This document shows positions 5,928-13,972 of a stretch of 16,997 nucleotides of DNA, piece by piece. Each line of letters starts with the position of its first letter. Position 1 is the first letter of the stretch. The stretch spans positions 1 through 16,997 of the forward strand of contig CALAFS010000132.1 of NCBI GenBank assembly GCA_937892405.1. The letters are read 5' to 3'. The notes under the pieces are model-generated. The model searched no databases and was not told the DNA's origin. It saw only the letters and a list, made by a program, of their open reading frames with translations. The stretch comes from an uncultured Clostridia bacterium. GTDB taxonomy: Bacteria > Bacillota > Clostridia > Oscillospirales > CAG-272. The position numbers and the translations under genes were made by a program.

Positions 5928-8024
5928 ATGGCTATACCAAAGCTGAAAAAGCAGAATGTTATTGATGCCCTGAAATTTATCGACGAGAACGGAGTTCCCG
6001 AACATAATACAAGCGTAAAATATGTACTTGTGTCTGAGAATGGGAAAAAGTATCCGCCGAAGTATGTAGTAGCCGTTGCTGACCATTTGGCAAACGGCAC
6101 AGATATTTCAACAGAGTCCTTTAACAGCGTTGACGCAAAGAACTATCTGGAAAGTCTGGGCTTCTCCATCGAGACAAAGCAGCAAGAAAAATTTGAGTTA
6201 TCCATTACTGCCGAAAGTGTCGAGTCAACAGATGAACGCTTTACAATGGATAATCTGAGCCTCGGTGATAACTATAAGCCGCTGGATGCCTATTTCAAGA
6301 GGGCAAATGGAGATGTAATCAAGCGAGCCTACAGCAAAGGAGAAAGAAGAAATTCCAATCAAACCTTGCCCCGCATTGCCTGTCAGGTGTTCGAGAAGCA
6401 GCTTGCTGCATTATCGGTTGAGGATAAGGAGAACTTCCCTGTCTGCAAATATAACCCGGACAGCGACGTAATCAGAGGTATTTATGCGAGTGTTGACGAT
6501 TTCAAGAAGCACCGCAACACAATAGAGTACCTGACATACGGCTATGACAACGGACGCCAGTTTGTTATCTATTGCTGGAATATCTTCTCTACGATTATCT
6601 TCGTTCAGGAATGTTTGAAGCGTTTCGGTAAACCGGGAGATCAGTTCATTTTGACATACCGCGAAAAAGATGAGAAGGAAACCGCAGCGGCAGAAACGGA
6701 AGTCTCTGTTCAGGAAGAGCTTGTTCAACAGTTCAAGGGATACCGGAATCCGTTTTCTTCCATGCTGATTGAATCAAAAAATCTGATTTTCAGAGGTGCG
6801 CCCGGTACCGGAAAATCTTATCTTGCCAAAGAAATCGCTGCGGACATCATCAGCAATGGGTACTTTGACAATTACACACTTCTTACTGACGAGCAGAAAA
6901 AACAGGTTGAGTTTGTTCAGTTCCATCCGAGTTATGACTACTCTGATTTTGTTGAAGGACTAAGGCCGAAAATCAATGATGATGGGACAATGGGCTTCGA
7001 ATTGCAGGATGGCATTTTCAAGAAGTTTGTTGCTCGCGCCAGAAAGAACTATGAGGACTCCCAAAAATCCAAAGAAACCGTAGAAAAGGAAGTCACGGTT
7101 CAAGAATCCATGGCGGAGTTTTTCTCTGGTATTGAGTTTGGCGTTGATACATTTAAGACGATCAACGGAAATGAATTTACCATTACCGGCGTGGATGACG
7201 GACATATCCATATTTCCATTCCCGGAAACGCATCTGTCAACAGGCTTGCTCTGAGTCTGGATGAAGTTCGGAAGATGCTGGAATCCGGGCAGAAGTTTGA
7301 AAAAATAAAGGATATCACGTCCTTTTTCGGAAAGACATTTGCTACGCAAGGATATTCCTATGATTTTTCGATCTATAAAGCAATCAAAGCAAAGAAAAGT
7401 ACAATTTCAAAAGCAAAGGCAAAACAGGAGGAATTAAAAAAATACATATTCATCATAGATGAAATCAACCGCGGCGAGATTTCAAAGATTTTCGGTGAAT
7501 TGTTCTTTGCAATAGATCCCGGTTATCGCGGTAAAGCCGGAGAGATCTCCACGCAGTATTCCAATCTGCACTCTGACCCCGGCAAAAAGTTCTATATTCC
7601 TGAAAATGTCTATATCATCGGCACCATGAACGATATCGACCGCTCTGTGGACAGCTTTGATTTTGCCATGCGTCGTCGCTTCCGTTTCGTAGAACTCAGA
7701 GCGGACGAGCGCCTTGAGATGCTTGCGTCGCTGGAAAACGAGGAGTTGGAGGCAGAGGCAATCAGAAGGATGGCTGCGCTCAATAAGGCAATCGCAGAGG
7801 TTGAGGATTTGAATGAAAATTATCAGATCGGAGCGTCTTACTTCCTGAAGTTGAAAACACTTGATTTTGACCAACTTTGGACTGACTATCTGCAACCGCT
7901 CCTACAGGAGTACATTCAGGGAATGTACGATGAGGAAGGAATTATGAATCGGTTCGCAAGGGCATACGGCTATCAGAAACCTGCGAGAGGTGATGCGAAT
8001 GAAGCTGCTCAGGATCAAGGATAA
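5928..8024 (+). CDS. mcrB: McrB-type AAA+ GTPase subunit of a type IV restriction system
   Basis: The 698-residue protein has Walker A GAPGTGKS at residues 290-297, Walker B FIIDEINRGE from 508, and the McrB-specific GTMNDIDRS at 565-573, followed by the arginine-rich DFAMRRRF. McrB proteins form GTP-driven hexamers that translocate DNA and recruit the McrC nuclease at modified cytosines. The first 85 residues (Tyr-Pro-Pro-Lys-Tyr motif at about 42-46, NYLESLGFSI) resemble the ScoMcrA-like N-terminal head domain found in modification-dependent endonucleases. A second region (about 105-250) is unassigned. Both are candidates for the modified-base sensor. About 210 residues separate Walker A and B, including an insertion of roughly 130 (about 371-501) rich in Lys/Glu. 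ATG 5928 is chosen for its AGGAGG; an upstream GTG overlaps the promoter region. The gene overlaps mcrC by 26 bases. Confidence 0.93.
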   Translation: MAIPKLKKQNVIDALKFIDENGVPEHNTSVKYVLVSENGKKYPPKYVVAVADHLANGTDISTESFNSVDAKNYLESLGFSIETKQQEKFELSITAESVESTDERFTMDNLSLGDNYKPLDAYFKRANGDVIKRAYSKGERRNSNQTLPRIACQVFEKQLAALSVEDKENFPVCKYNPDSDVIRGIYASVDDFKKHRNTIEYLTYGYDNGRQFVIYCWNIFSTIIFVQECLKRFGKPGDQFILTYREKDEKETAAAETEVSVQEELVQQFKGYRNPFSSMLIESKNLIFRGAPGTGKSYLAKEIAADIISNGYFDNYTLLTDEQKKQVEFVQFHPSYDYSDFVEGLRPKINDDGTMGFELQDGIFKKFVARARKNYEDSQKSKETVEKEVTVQESMAEFFSGIEFGVDTFKTINGNEFTITGVDDGHIHISIPGNASVNRLALSLDEVRKMLESGQKFEKIKDITSFFGKTFATQGYSYDFSIYKAIKAKKSTISKAKAKQEELKKYIFIIDEINRGEISKIFGELFFAIDPGYRGKAGEISTQYSNLHSDPGKKFYIPENVYIIGTMNDIDRSVDSFDFAMRRRFRFVELRADERLEMLASLENEELEAEAIRRMAALNKAIAEVEDLNENYQIGASYFLKLKTLDFDQLWTDYLQPLLQEYIQGMYDEEGIMNRFARAYGYQKPARGDANEAAQDQG

Positions 8025-9315
8025 CTCCCAGCAGAAAAAAGATGCCTTTTCTCAAGTAGCGAAGCTGACAGGCAAAATTGCAGATAAAACATTGGAACAG
8101 CTTGAGCGTGAAGGTGTATTCGTATTTCCTGAAACCGTAAAGGATGCAGAGGATATCACGCAAGATCAGATGATCCTCCAAAGCGTCAATGACACCTATC
8201 GCTCCGGTAATGTGATGGGCTTTCTTGGCTACGGTGATGAGCGGCTTGTGATCGCGTCCCGTTTTTGCAGAGAGGGTGAGGATTACTTTTTTCAGTATCT
8301 TTTAGACAAAGTTCTGGACTTTCCAAACATCGTAGATTTGGATGCAGATGCCAATCAAGACAATCGGCTGTTCAATTTTTTGCTGTTTCTGTTTCCGTAT
8401 TACCTTAAAGCGGCGATGCGGAAGGGCTTGTTCAAAAAGTATATCCGCCACAGGTACAATGATGGAAATGTAAAAGGCGCTATTGATGTCGCAAGGCATA
8501 TAGAGAAGAACACCCCATTTGTAGGAAATGTTGCATACAGCCAGAGAGAGTTTTCCTACGATAACAGCCTGATGGAGCTGGTGCGGCATACCATAGAGTT
8601 TATCAAAAGAAAACCTTACGCAAATAAACTTCTTATCAAAGTGAAAGACGAGGTAAAACTCGTTATAGATGCGACTCCGGGATATGAACCGTATGACAGG
8701 CAGAAAATCATTGAACAGAATAAAAAGAATACCGTCCGCCACGCTTATTTCAGAGAGTATCTCGCATTACAAAGGTTGTGTCTCTTAATCCTCCGACACC
8801 AGAGACATCAAATCGGCACAGGAGCGAGGCAGATATACGGTATTCTGTTTGATGGTGCATGGCTGTGGGAGGAATATATTAACTTGCTCATTGAAGATAT
8901 CTTCTACCATCCAATGAACAAGAGCGGCACAGGCGCTCAGAGGCTGTTTGATGGAAATGTAGGCTTGATCTATCCTGATTTCATCAGCCGGAATAGCGAA
9001 CCACGGATAATTGCTGACGCCAAGTATAAGCCCCTTGACAACATTGGCAATCGAGATTATTTACAAGTGCTTGCCTATATGTTCCGGTTTGATGCAAAGG
9101 CTAGTTACTATCTCTATCCAGAAGCGGAAGGGGCTGACGATTTGAAATTGCGGTTGAATCGTGGTTTGACCTATGAGAAAAATGTTATGGCGCGTGACGA
9201 CATCAGCGTTATCAAGCACGGCTTGAAAATTCCCATAGATGCGCAGAATTATTCAGAGTTTACAGCAAAGATGAAGGTTCAGGAGCAGGAATTTACAAGC
9301 GTATTCTATGCGTGA
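7999..9315 (+). CDS. mcrC: McrC-type PD-(D/E)xK nuclease subunit
   Basis: The 438-residue protein is the nuclease partner of McrB. Its C-terminal domain has the PD-(D/E)xK core: YPDF with Asp327, then IIADAKYK with Asp340 and Lys342, preceded by the conserved WEEY at about 290-293. The N-terminal half (about 1-230) corresponds to the part of McrC that inserts into the McrB ring. All catalytic residues are present, so the system should be able to cleave modified DNA. ATG 7999 is preferred because AGAGG lies eight bases upstream; ATG at 7993 and GTG at 7990 are too close to it. The overlap with mcrB indicates coupled translation. No terminator is obvious directly after the stop, and the next feature is a mobilisation-gene remnant. 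Confidence 0.92.
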   Translation: MKLLRIKDNSQQKKDAFSQVAKLTGKIADKTLEQLEREGVFVFPETVKDAEDITQDQMILQSVNDTYRSGNVMGFLGYGDERLVIASRFCREGEDYFFQYLLDKVLDFPNIVDLDADANQDNRLFNFLLFLFPYYLKAAMRKGLFKKYIRHRYNDGNVKGAIDVARHIEKNTPFVGNVAYSQREFSYDNSLMELVRHTIEFIKRKPYANKLLIKVKDEVKLVIDATPGYEPYDRQKIIEQNKKNTVRHAYFREYLALQRLCLLILRHQRHQIGTGARQIYGILFDGAWLWEEYINLLIEDIFYHPMNKSGTGAQRLFDGNVGLIYPDFISRNSEPRIIADAKYKPLDNIGNRDYLQVLAYMFRFDAKASYYLYPEAEGADDLKLRLNRGLTYEKNVMARDDISVIKHGLKIPIDAQNYSEFTAKMKVQEQEFTSVFYA

Positions 9316-9398
9316 TTTTGTAGGAGAACACAGAACTGCATATCAATAATCGATCGGTTTTGATTAGAAATAATCCGTAGGAGTAAAGAGGAATCCCG

Positions 9399-9593
9399 AT
9401 GCCAGACAACAGGAATCGCAAGCGACCGATACAGGTCAAATTCTTCGTAGATGAAAAAGAACTCGGCTTGATAAAGGCGAGGATGGAGCAGCTTGGTATA
9501 GCGAATATGAGCGCTTACCTTCGCAAAATGGCAATCGACGGATATGAGGAAAAACCGGATTTGCCTGAACGCCGTGAAACCCAAAATCCCTGA
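9399..9593 (+). pseudogene. Truncated MobC-like relaxosome protein
   Basis: The 64-residue frame starts with RNRKRPIQVKFFVDEKE and continues with IKARMEQLGIANMSAYLRKM, the ribbon-helix-helix region of MobC-type mobilisation accessory proteins of integrative conjugative elements. These bind oriT and help the relaxase. Intact members are usually about 110-120 residues, with a coiled-coil C-terminal half (typically LKxLTxELxKIGxNINQIA). Here similarity stops at about residue 48 (IDGY) and a short unrelated tail PDLPERRETQNP ends the frame. No relaxase gene follows. The start has GAGG at a normal distance. It is most likely the scar of a conjugative element that once carried the neighbouring mcrBC, although a short functional DNA-binding protein cannot be excluded. 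Confidence 0.72.
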
Positions 9594-9622
9594 CTCACTT
9601 TCCGAAGATAGAGTGATGTTCA

Positions 9623-9683
9623 GCTCCGCAGGAGCGCAGCCGATTTCTCTGAAATCGTTTCGGGGTTTGGGGCATTTCCCCAA
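9623..9683. repeat. Three evenly spaced hairpins after the mobC remnant
   Basis: GCTCC/GGAGC (9623-9635), CGATTTC/GAAATCG (9641-9657) and TTGGGG/CCCCAA (9667-9683) are three perfect short hairpins with loops of 3, 3 and 5 bases, each within 10 bases of the next. None has a T-tract. Next to a mobilisation-gene remnant such a cluster is compatible with a relaxase recognition region (oriT), but no nic site can be assigned. The 286 bases from 9594 to 9879 contain these hairpins, a terminator-like hairpin and the promoter of the next operon; I see no gene. Confidence 0.45.
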
Positions 9684-9768
9684 CAAGATTGCGCGAGTGT
9701 ATAAACACGAGCATTGCTTGCTATTCTTCGTTTCCCATGTTATTATAACACAGCCATACGGCCTAAAA

Positions 9769-9805
9769 AGGGACAGAGGAATCAAGACTGCAATGTCCCT
9801 CTTTT
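9769..9805 (+). terminator. Possible terminator for the mcrBC/mobC side
   Basis: AGGGACA (9769-9775) pairs perfectly with TGTCCCT (9794-9800), followed by CTTTT. The 18-base loop makes it weaker than the other terminators in the window. It would end plus-strand transcription arriving from mcrBC. Confidence 0.45.
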
Positions 9806-9818
9806 GCCCCATTTGATA

Positions 9819-9865
9819 TGATATACTGTTTTCAAGCCCCGGAAAACCGGGGCAATTTTTGAAAA
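9819..9865 (+). promoter_or_regulatory. Extended -10 promoter followed by a hairpin at the start of the transcript
   Basis: TGATATACT (9819-9827) is an extended -10 element; no good -35 box is present at the right distance. Seven to nine bases later a strong hairpin begins: GCCCCGG (9836-9842) and CCGGGGC (9847-9853) around AAAA, followed by AATTTTT. Outer arms TTTTCAA (9829-9835) and TTGAAAA (9859-9865) can extend it. It has the form of a terminator, yet it sits between the only visible promoter and the first gene of the five-gene operon. It could end upstream transcription, act as an attenuator, or be a 5' protective stem. Confidence 0.55.
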
Positions 9866-9879
9866 GGAAGTATGGCAGC

Positions 9880-10080
9880 ATGGAAACAGAAGTTATCAAG
9901 AATTACAGTGGAAAGATCATTGCAAGAATCGAAACCGATGCGCACGGAAACAAGACCGTAAAGGACTATTTCGGAAAGACGCTCGGCAGATATGACGCGC
10001 AGTCCGACACGACAAAGGATTATTATGGTCGCGTGGTGGCAAGAGGCGACGCTGTGGGGATGTTGATTCATGATAGATGA
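9880..10080 (+). CDS. Small triple-repeat protein of unknown function
   Basis: The 66-residue protein consists of three similar 11-residue units: NYSGKIIARIE (8-18), DYFGKTLGRYD (29-39) and DYYGRVVARGD (47-57). They are joined by Asp/Thr/Lys-rich turns (TDAHGNKTVK and AQSDTTK). The pattern [DN]-Y-x-G-[KR]-x-[IVL]-x-[RG] suggests a small beta-meander or hairpin-repeat fold. Similar short proteins with YGRIxGRxD-type repeats occur in Firmicutes and have no known function to my knowledge. There is no signal peptide, membrane segment or cysteine. ATG 9880 has AAGGAAG nine bases upstream. The stop overlaps the next gene by 11 bases, so it is the first gene of the operon that contains the PolC-like protein. 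Confidence 0.75.
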   Translation: METEVIKNYSGKIIARIETDAHGNKTVKDYFGKTLGRYDAQSDTTKDYYGRVVARGDAVGMLIHDR

Positions 10081-12049
10081 GTTAAGGCGCGCCGAGCTTG
10101 GCGCTATGACGTATTATTCGGGGGGATATGCATTTGATTCCCCCGAGGACATGATCCGCCGCGCCAAAGCGGCGGGATGCACGGCAATTGCCATAGCGGA
10201 CATGGACACGGTACGGGCATTCCCCTCAGCGGCGCGCGCGGCACGGGAAGTCGGCATCAAGGTCATTTACGGGGTACAGCTGATTATGATAAACGATGAA
10301 AGCCGGGCATATTACGAAGCAGAATGGCATCGTGTGACGCTTCTTGCGCGCGGCAAAGAAGGACTTCACGACTTGTACCGCCTGATGTCCCGCGCCATCG
10401 AGCGCGGCGCATACCATTTCACCTATGTCACCCGCGCGGAGATTTCCGAATGCCGCGCGCACCTGCTGGTCGGTTCAGACGGCGTTAACGGGGAGGTTTT
10501 TGAGGCACTGGAGGACGCAAGAGATGAGGCGACCTGCGCCGGGATTGCGGAATTTTACGACTATATCGAGCTCTGCCCGCCCTGCGGGGCTGGCAACACG
10601 TTGGGAGCTGCGAAGGTTGCCCGAATCAATCGCTGGGTGGTCGGGCTTGCCGAAAAGGTGAACAAGCCGGTGGTCGCGGTCGGGTATGCCGAATATGCGG
10701 ACTGCCGCGACACGGAGACCGCAAACGCCATTTATTACCTGAAAAATCAAGAGATGCCGCCCATCGGGTATGGCTTGCACCTGCGCACGACGGAGGAGAT
10801 GCTCGAAGCGTTCGGCAGTCTTTCCCCCGAAAAGGCTTATGAGACCGTTGTAACAAATTCCCGAAAGCTTGCGGACATGATTTCGGAGGATATCTGCCCG
10901 TTCCCGGAGGAAAAAGCTCTGCCGTATATGGAATATGCCGATGGGCGGTTGGAATCCGCCGCCCGCCATGCTCTGCGGAAGCTTTACGGGAAAAATCCAC
11001 CGTCCGCTCTTGCGGAAAGACTGGAAAACGAACTCGCCCTGACGCGCGGCACGACTTTCGCCGCTACCTATCTCATCTGGCGGCACATTGCGCAGTTTTG
11101 TCGGATGAACGGACATCCCACAGCGCTTTACGGTCCGTCGGTGGGGCTTCGGTTTCTCTCCTATCTGCTCGGCATCCATCGGCTGAATCCGCTCCCGCCG
11201 CACTACCGCTGTCCCGCGTGCAAGCATACGATATTTTGCGCCGATCCCGACAAATTCCCGTATGAAATGTCTCCACACCTTTGCCCGCAGTGCGGCACGG
11301 AAATGCTTGCGGACGGTTTTTCCCTGACCGAACAGCCGCGTCACGGGGTGCACGGCTCAGAAATATATGTGGAGATATCGAGTGTCATCCGCCAGGCGGC
11401 AATCGAGGATCTTTCCGCCTATCTGAAGAAAAACGGCAACCGCCTTCTGCATCTGAGCTGTATCTGCCAAAATTCGCAGCCGATCATCGGACGGGACAGG
11501 CGCAGGCTTGCCGAATATGAAGAAAGGCGTGGCAAACCGTTTTCGGAGGAAGAACGTGCGGAAATTTTGGGAAAATACCGCCGGGGGCGTGAGGTGCAGT
11601 ATTACCAAACACTGTTCTGTGCCATGCGTGATGAACCGTTCTACACCTTCGGTCCCGTGACGACCGTCAACGGGCGCACCGCTGTCGGTTTCGACTTTTC
11701 GGAGTGGGATGCATCATCAAGAGTGTACTTTCTCACGAGCCCCGATCTTGACCGTTTGGATGCCCTCAGAAGCAAGATCGGAATCCGAACCGAAAAGATG
11801 AGTTTTGATGACCATGAGATACTGTCGGCACTGGCAGAGGCGTTCCCGAATCCCCCGGAAACTGCTCCGTCTTCTTTCCGCGAGTGGATGGAGCTTTGCA
11901 AGCGGCACCCGCAAGCCACGTCCTTTTCGGAGGATCGCGGGCGGCTTTACCAATTTGCCCTGCAAAAATACCGACTCAAATGGTTTGAAATGCATTACCC
12001 CGAGGCGTGGGCAAGCACCGACATGCCCGAAAGGAGAAAAAATGGCTGA
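10070..12049 (+). CDS. PolC-derived pseudo-polymerase (degenerate PHP plus inactive polymerase region)
   Basis: The 659-residue protein follows Firmicute DNA polymerase PolC (about 1440 residues) from the PHP domain onward but lacks the inserted 3'-5' exonuclease and the C-terminal half. Shared landmarks are IKVIYGV (63-69), WHRVTLL (86-92), HLLVGS (131-136), RTTEEML (239-245), the zinc ribbon CPAC...CPQC (381-408) and NPLPPHYRCP (373-382). Catalytic residues are missing: the PHP HLH becomes GAM (11-13), TDH becomes ADM (43-45), and NVH becomes YAE (206-208). The polymerase PDIDLNFS becomes SEIYVEIS (430-437), without its aspartates, and SRGSVGSSF becomes YGPSVGLRF. The C-terminal part still echoes PolC (GFDFSEWD; KWFEMHYPEAW). 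It is an intact frame, so a selected non-catalytic role, perhaps DNA binding or replisome interference, is inferred. It overlaps the next gene by eight bases. Confidence 0.85.
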   Translation: MIDELRRAELGAMTYYSGGYAFDSPEDMIRRAKAAGCTAIAIADMDTVRAFPSAARAAREVGIKVIYGVQLIMINDESRAYYEAEWHRVTLLARGKEGLHDLYRLMSRAIERGAYHFTYVTRAEISECRAHLLVGSDGVNGEVFEALEDARDEATCAGIAEFYDYIELCPPCGAGNTLGAAKVARINRWVVGLAEKVNKPVVAVGYAEYADCRDTETANAIYYLKNQEMPPIGYGLHLRTTEEMLEAFGSLSPEKAYETVVTNSRKLADMISEDICPFPEEKALPYMEYADGRLESAARHALRKLYGKNPPSALAERLENELALTRGTTFAATYLIWRHIAQFCRMNGHPTALYGPSVGLRFLSYLLGIHRLNPLPPHYRCPACKHTIFCADPDKFPYEMSPHLCPQCGTEMLADGFSLTEQPRHGVHGSEIYVEISSVIRQAAIEDLSAYLKKNGNRLLHLSCICQNSQPIIGRDRRRLAEYEERRGKPFSEEERAEILGKYRRGREVQYYQTLFCAMRDEPFYTFGPVTTVNGRTAVGFDFSEWDASSRVYFLTSPDLDRLDALRSKIGIRTEKMSFDDHEILSALAEAFPNPPETAPSSFREWMELCKRHPQATSFSEDRGRLYQFALQKYRLKWFEMHYPEAWASTDMPERRKNG

Positions 12050-13952
12050 TATTCTTGATTTTATGGATTCCGTCGCTCTGCGTGAGCATTTGCGAAAGAT
12101 CGGTTATGCCCTTACGCCACTGGAACGCGCCTATGTCGTCAGGCACAGCCGCAAGCGGAGTCTTGCGGAAAAGATTGCCGCCATGCGGGAACTGCTGAAC
12201 ACCTCAGCGGATTTTGAACTTCCGGTTGAGGAGTATACGGACGGAAACAACCGCTTCCATGTCCTTTTGCGGGAATGGATTGACACCAAGCAGAAATATC
12301 TGGACGAATTTCTCCGCACGGACAAGAATTTCGTTTATTCCTATCTTCTCAGCGCCTATAACATCCGCCGGCGTAACTTTTACGACATGGAGCATTTTGA
12401 TACCGTCTTTGCGGACTTTGACACCTGCTGCACCGCTTGTCAGGATGATCTTGGGTATTTCGACAAGGCGGATGCCCTGAGCCCGGAGCGCCCGGCAGAG
12501 ATCCGAGTCATCCGCCAGGAGATGCGCCCCGAACACGAGGAAACCACTATTTACGCAGACCTCAATGAGAACGCAGAGGTGATGGATATTACCTGCTTGC
12601 CCGACTGGTCGGACGGAGCGTTTTGGAGTATGGACGTTTCGTTTCCGTCGCCCTTTTCGGCGGGGGAACTGATTTACCCGATTGCCCCCTGCACGACCGA
12701 TCGCCCGGCGGTGTACCTCGGAAAAGGCGCCGAGCTCTCCGCATCCGACCGTTTTTTACCCGCAAAGGTGTATCCCGACCGCATCTATGCGCTGACCTAT
12801 AATGCGGACGACGGCGTGCTTCTTCTGGATGAGACAGGTACTTCTGTTCTTGATCTCGACCGCTTTTCGGGAGAACTCCCCGCAGAGGATCGGATGCTCT
12901 GCGCCGTCTCCGCTTATGTAAAGGGAGAAATTCGGCTCGACGAGCTGTTTACCTTTGATCGTATCGCAAGGGCGGACATCGAAGCCGATCGCATGCGGGA
13001 AAAGGTGAAATACGCAGAGTTGCTTCATCTCTGCGACAAGGTTTCCCCGCCCAGGATCGACATGGAGCGCAATTTCCGTGACAATATCGTTCCCGCAATC
13101 GGCATAAACCCGTCGGCAGGTGTACCCGCCAAACGTCCGTCTGCTTCGCATTTCGGCGGCAAGCCTTTTGTCCCGTCGGATTTTGTGTGGCCCTATTACA
13201 GTGAAACCGACATTGAGAGCGGCGAAAAGGTAACCCGCCCACTTGCCTTCCTCGCGCAGATGAATCTTGCCGAGACCGCGCCGTTCGATGCGCAGAATCG
13301 ACTGCCGCACACGGGAATGCTGTACTTTTTCTATGAGCCGGAGAGTCGGCAGGGCAAAAAGGCGGGAGAGGATTTTGCCCGCGTATTTTACGAGAACAGC
13401 CCCGAAGAATTACTTGAAATCCGCGATTTTCCGAAAGAATTGCGGGAAGAATACCGAATTCCCGAGTCGGCGCTGTCCTTCCGGGCACAGAATACCATGG
13501 ACAACGCATTCTTTACCGCCACCCCGGACGGAGAAATGGCGTACAGCAGTATCTGGGGCAATCACAGCTTGCATGAAGTTGCTGAAGTGGCGGCACAGTT
13601 CGGCATTTCGGTGGAAAAGGAGTACGACGAGGACGGAAATGCCTTTGCCGATCTCCCCATAGGTTGTTGTCACCTGCTCGGGGCACCGGATTCTCTGGAT
13701 TCGCCGGACTCGGTTCTCGATATGGTAGCCAATCTGTACGAAAAACCGTTCTCCATGGACACCCTGTTGGAGGAAGGCTCCTATTCTTCACCCGATCCCG
13801 ACGATTGGGTGCTCCTTGCGCAGTTTCCGTCCTTTTCGGACGGAGTGGATTTCGGGTGCATGGGGCTGATTGATTTCTGCATCCGCAAAGATGACCTCCA
13901 AAAGAAGGACTTCGCCCGGGCGCGTATGCTCCTTCAGAACTGTGAGCAATAA
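12042..13952 (+). CDS. Protein with C-terminal YwqG/DUF1963 domain
   Basis: The 636-residue protein has a C-terminal DUF1963 (YwqG-like) domain, about residues 345-630. It is recognised by SHFGGKPFVPSDFVWP at 369-384, LAFLAQMNLAE, LPHTGMLYFFYE and DDWVLLAQFPSF near 587. YwqG proteins are cytoplasmic and of unknown function; the gapped strand motifs Gly-Gly-x-Pro and Phe-Leu-Ala-Gln are family hallmarks. The first 110 residues (MADILDFMDSVALREHLRKI, LTPLERAYVV, RSLAEKIAAMRELL) are alpha-helical and resemble N-terminal modules seen in other clostridial hypothetical proteins. The middle (150-340) is acidic and unassigned. ATG 12042 has AAGGAG five bases upstream and overlaps the pseudo-polymerase gene by eight bases. 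The frame stays open far upstream inside that gene but has no binding site there. Confidence 0.85.
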   Translation: MADILDFMDSVALREHLRKIGYALTPLERAYVVRHSRKRSLAEKIAAMRELLNTSADFELPVEEYTDGNNRFHVLLREWIDTKQKYLDEFLRTDKNFVYSYLLSAYNIRRRNFYDMEHFDTVFADFDTCCTACQDDLGYFDKADALSPERPAEIRVIRQEMRPEHEETTIYADLNENAEVMDITCLPDWSDGAFWSMDVSFPSPFSAGELIYPIAPCTTDRPAVYLGKGAELSASDRFLPAKVYPDRIYALTYNADDGVLLLDETGTSVLDLDRFSGELPAEDRMLCAVSAYVKGEIRLDELFTFDRIARADIEADRMREKVKYAELLHLCDKVSPPRIDMERNFRDNIVPAIGINPSAGVPAKRPSASHFGGKPFVPSDFVWPYYSETDIESGEKVTRPLAFLAQMNLAETAPFDAQNRLPHTGMLYFFYEPESRQGKKAGEDFARVFYENSPEELLEIRDFPKELREEYRIPESALSFRAQNTMDNAFFTATPDGEMAYSSIWGNHSLHEVAEVAAQFGISVEKEYDEDGNAFADLPIGCCHLLGAPDSLDSPDSVLDMVANLYEKPFSMDTLLEEGSYSSPDPDDWVLLAQFPSFSDGVDFGCMGLIDFCIRKDDLQKKDFARARMLLQNCEQ

Positions 13953-13972
13953 AACGATAAAAGGAGAAAATC

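Noticed and set aside
9306..9899. Minus-strand 197-codon frame
   Set aside because: It runs antisense through the mobC remnant, the hairpins and the promoter region; its composition is not protein-like and it lacks a binding site.
10475..11353. Minus-strand 292-codon frame
   Set aside because: It is a mirror frame of the GC-rich pseudo-polymerase gene, which has clear homology.
11805..12041. Upstream extension of the DUF1963 gene
   Set aside because: It lies inside the pseudo-polymerase gene without a binding site; ATG 12042 has AAGGAG at ideal spacing.
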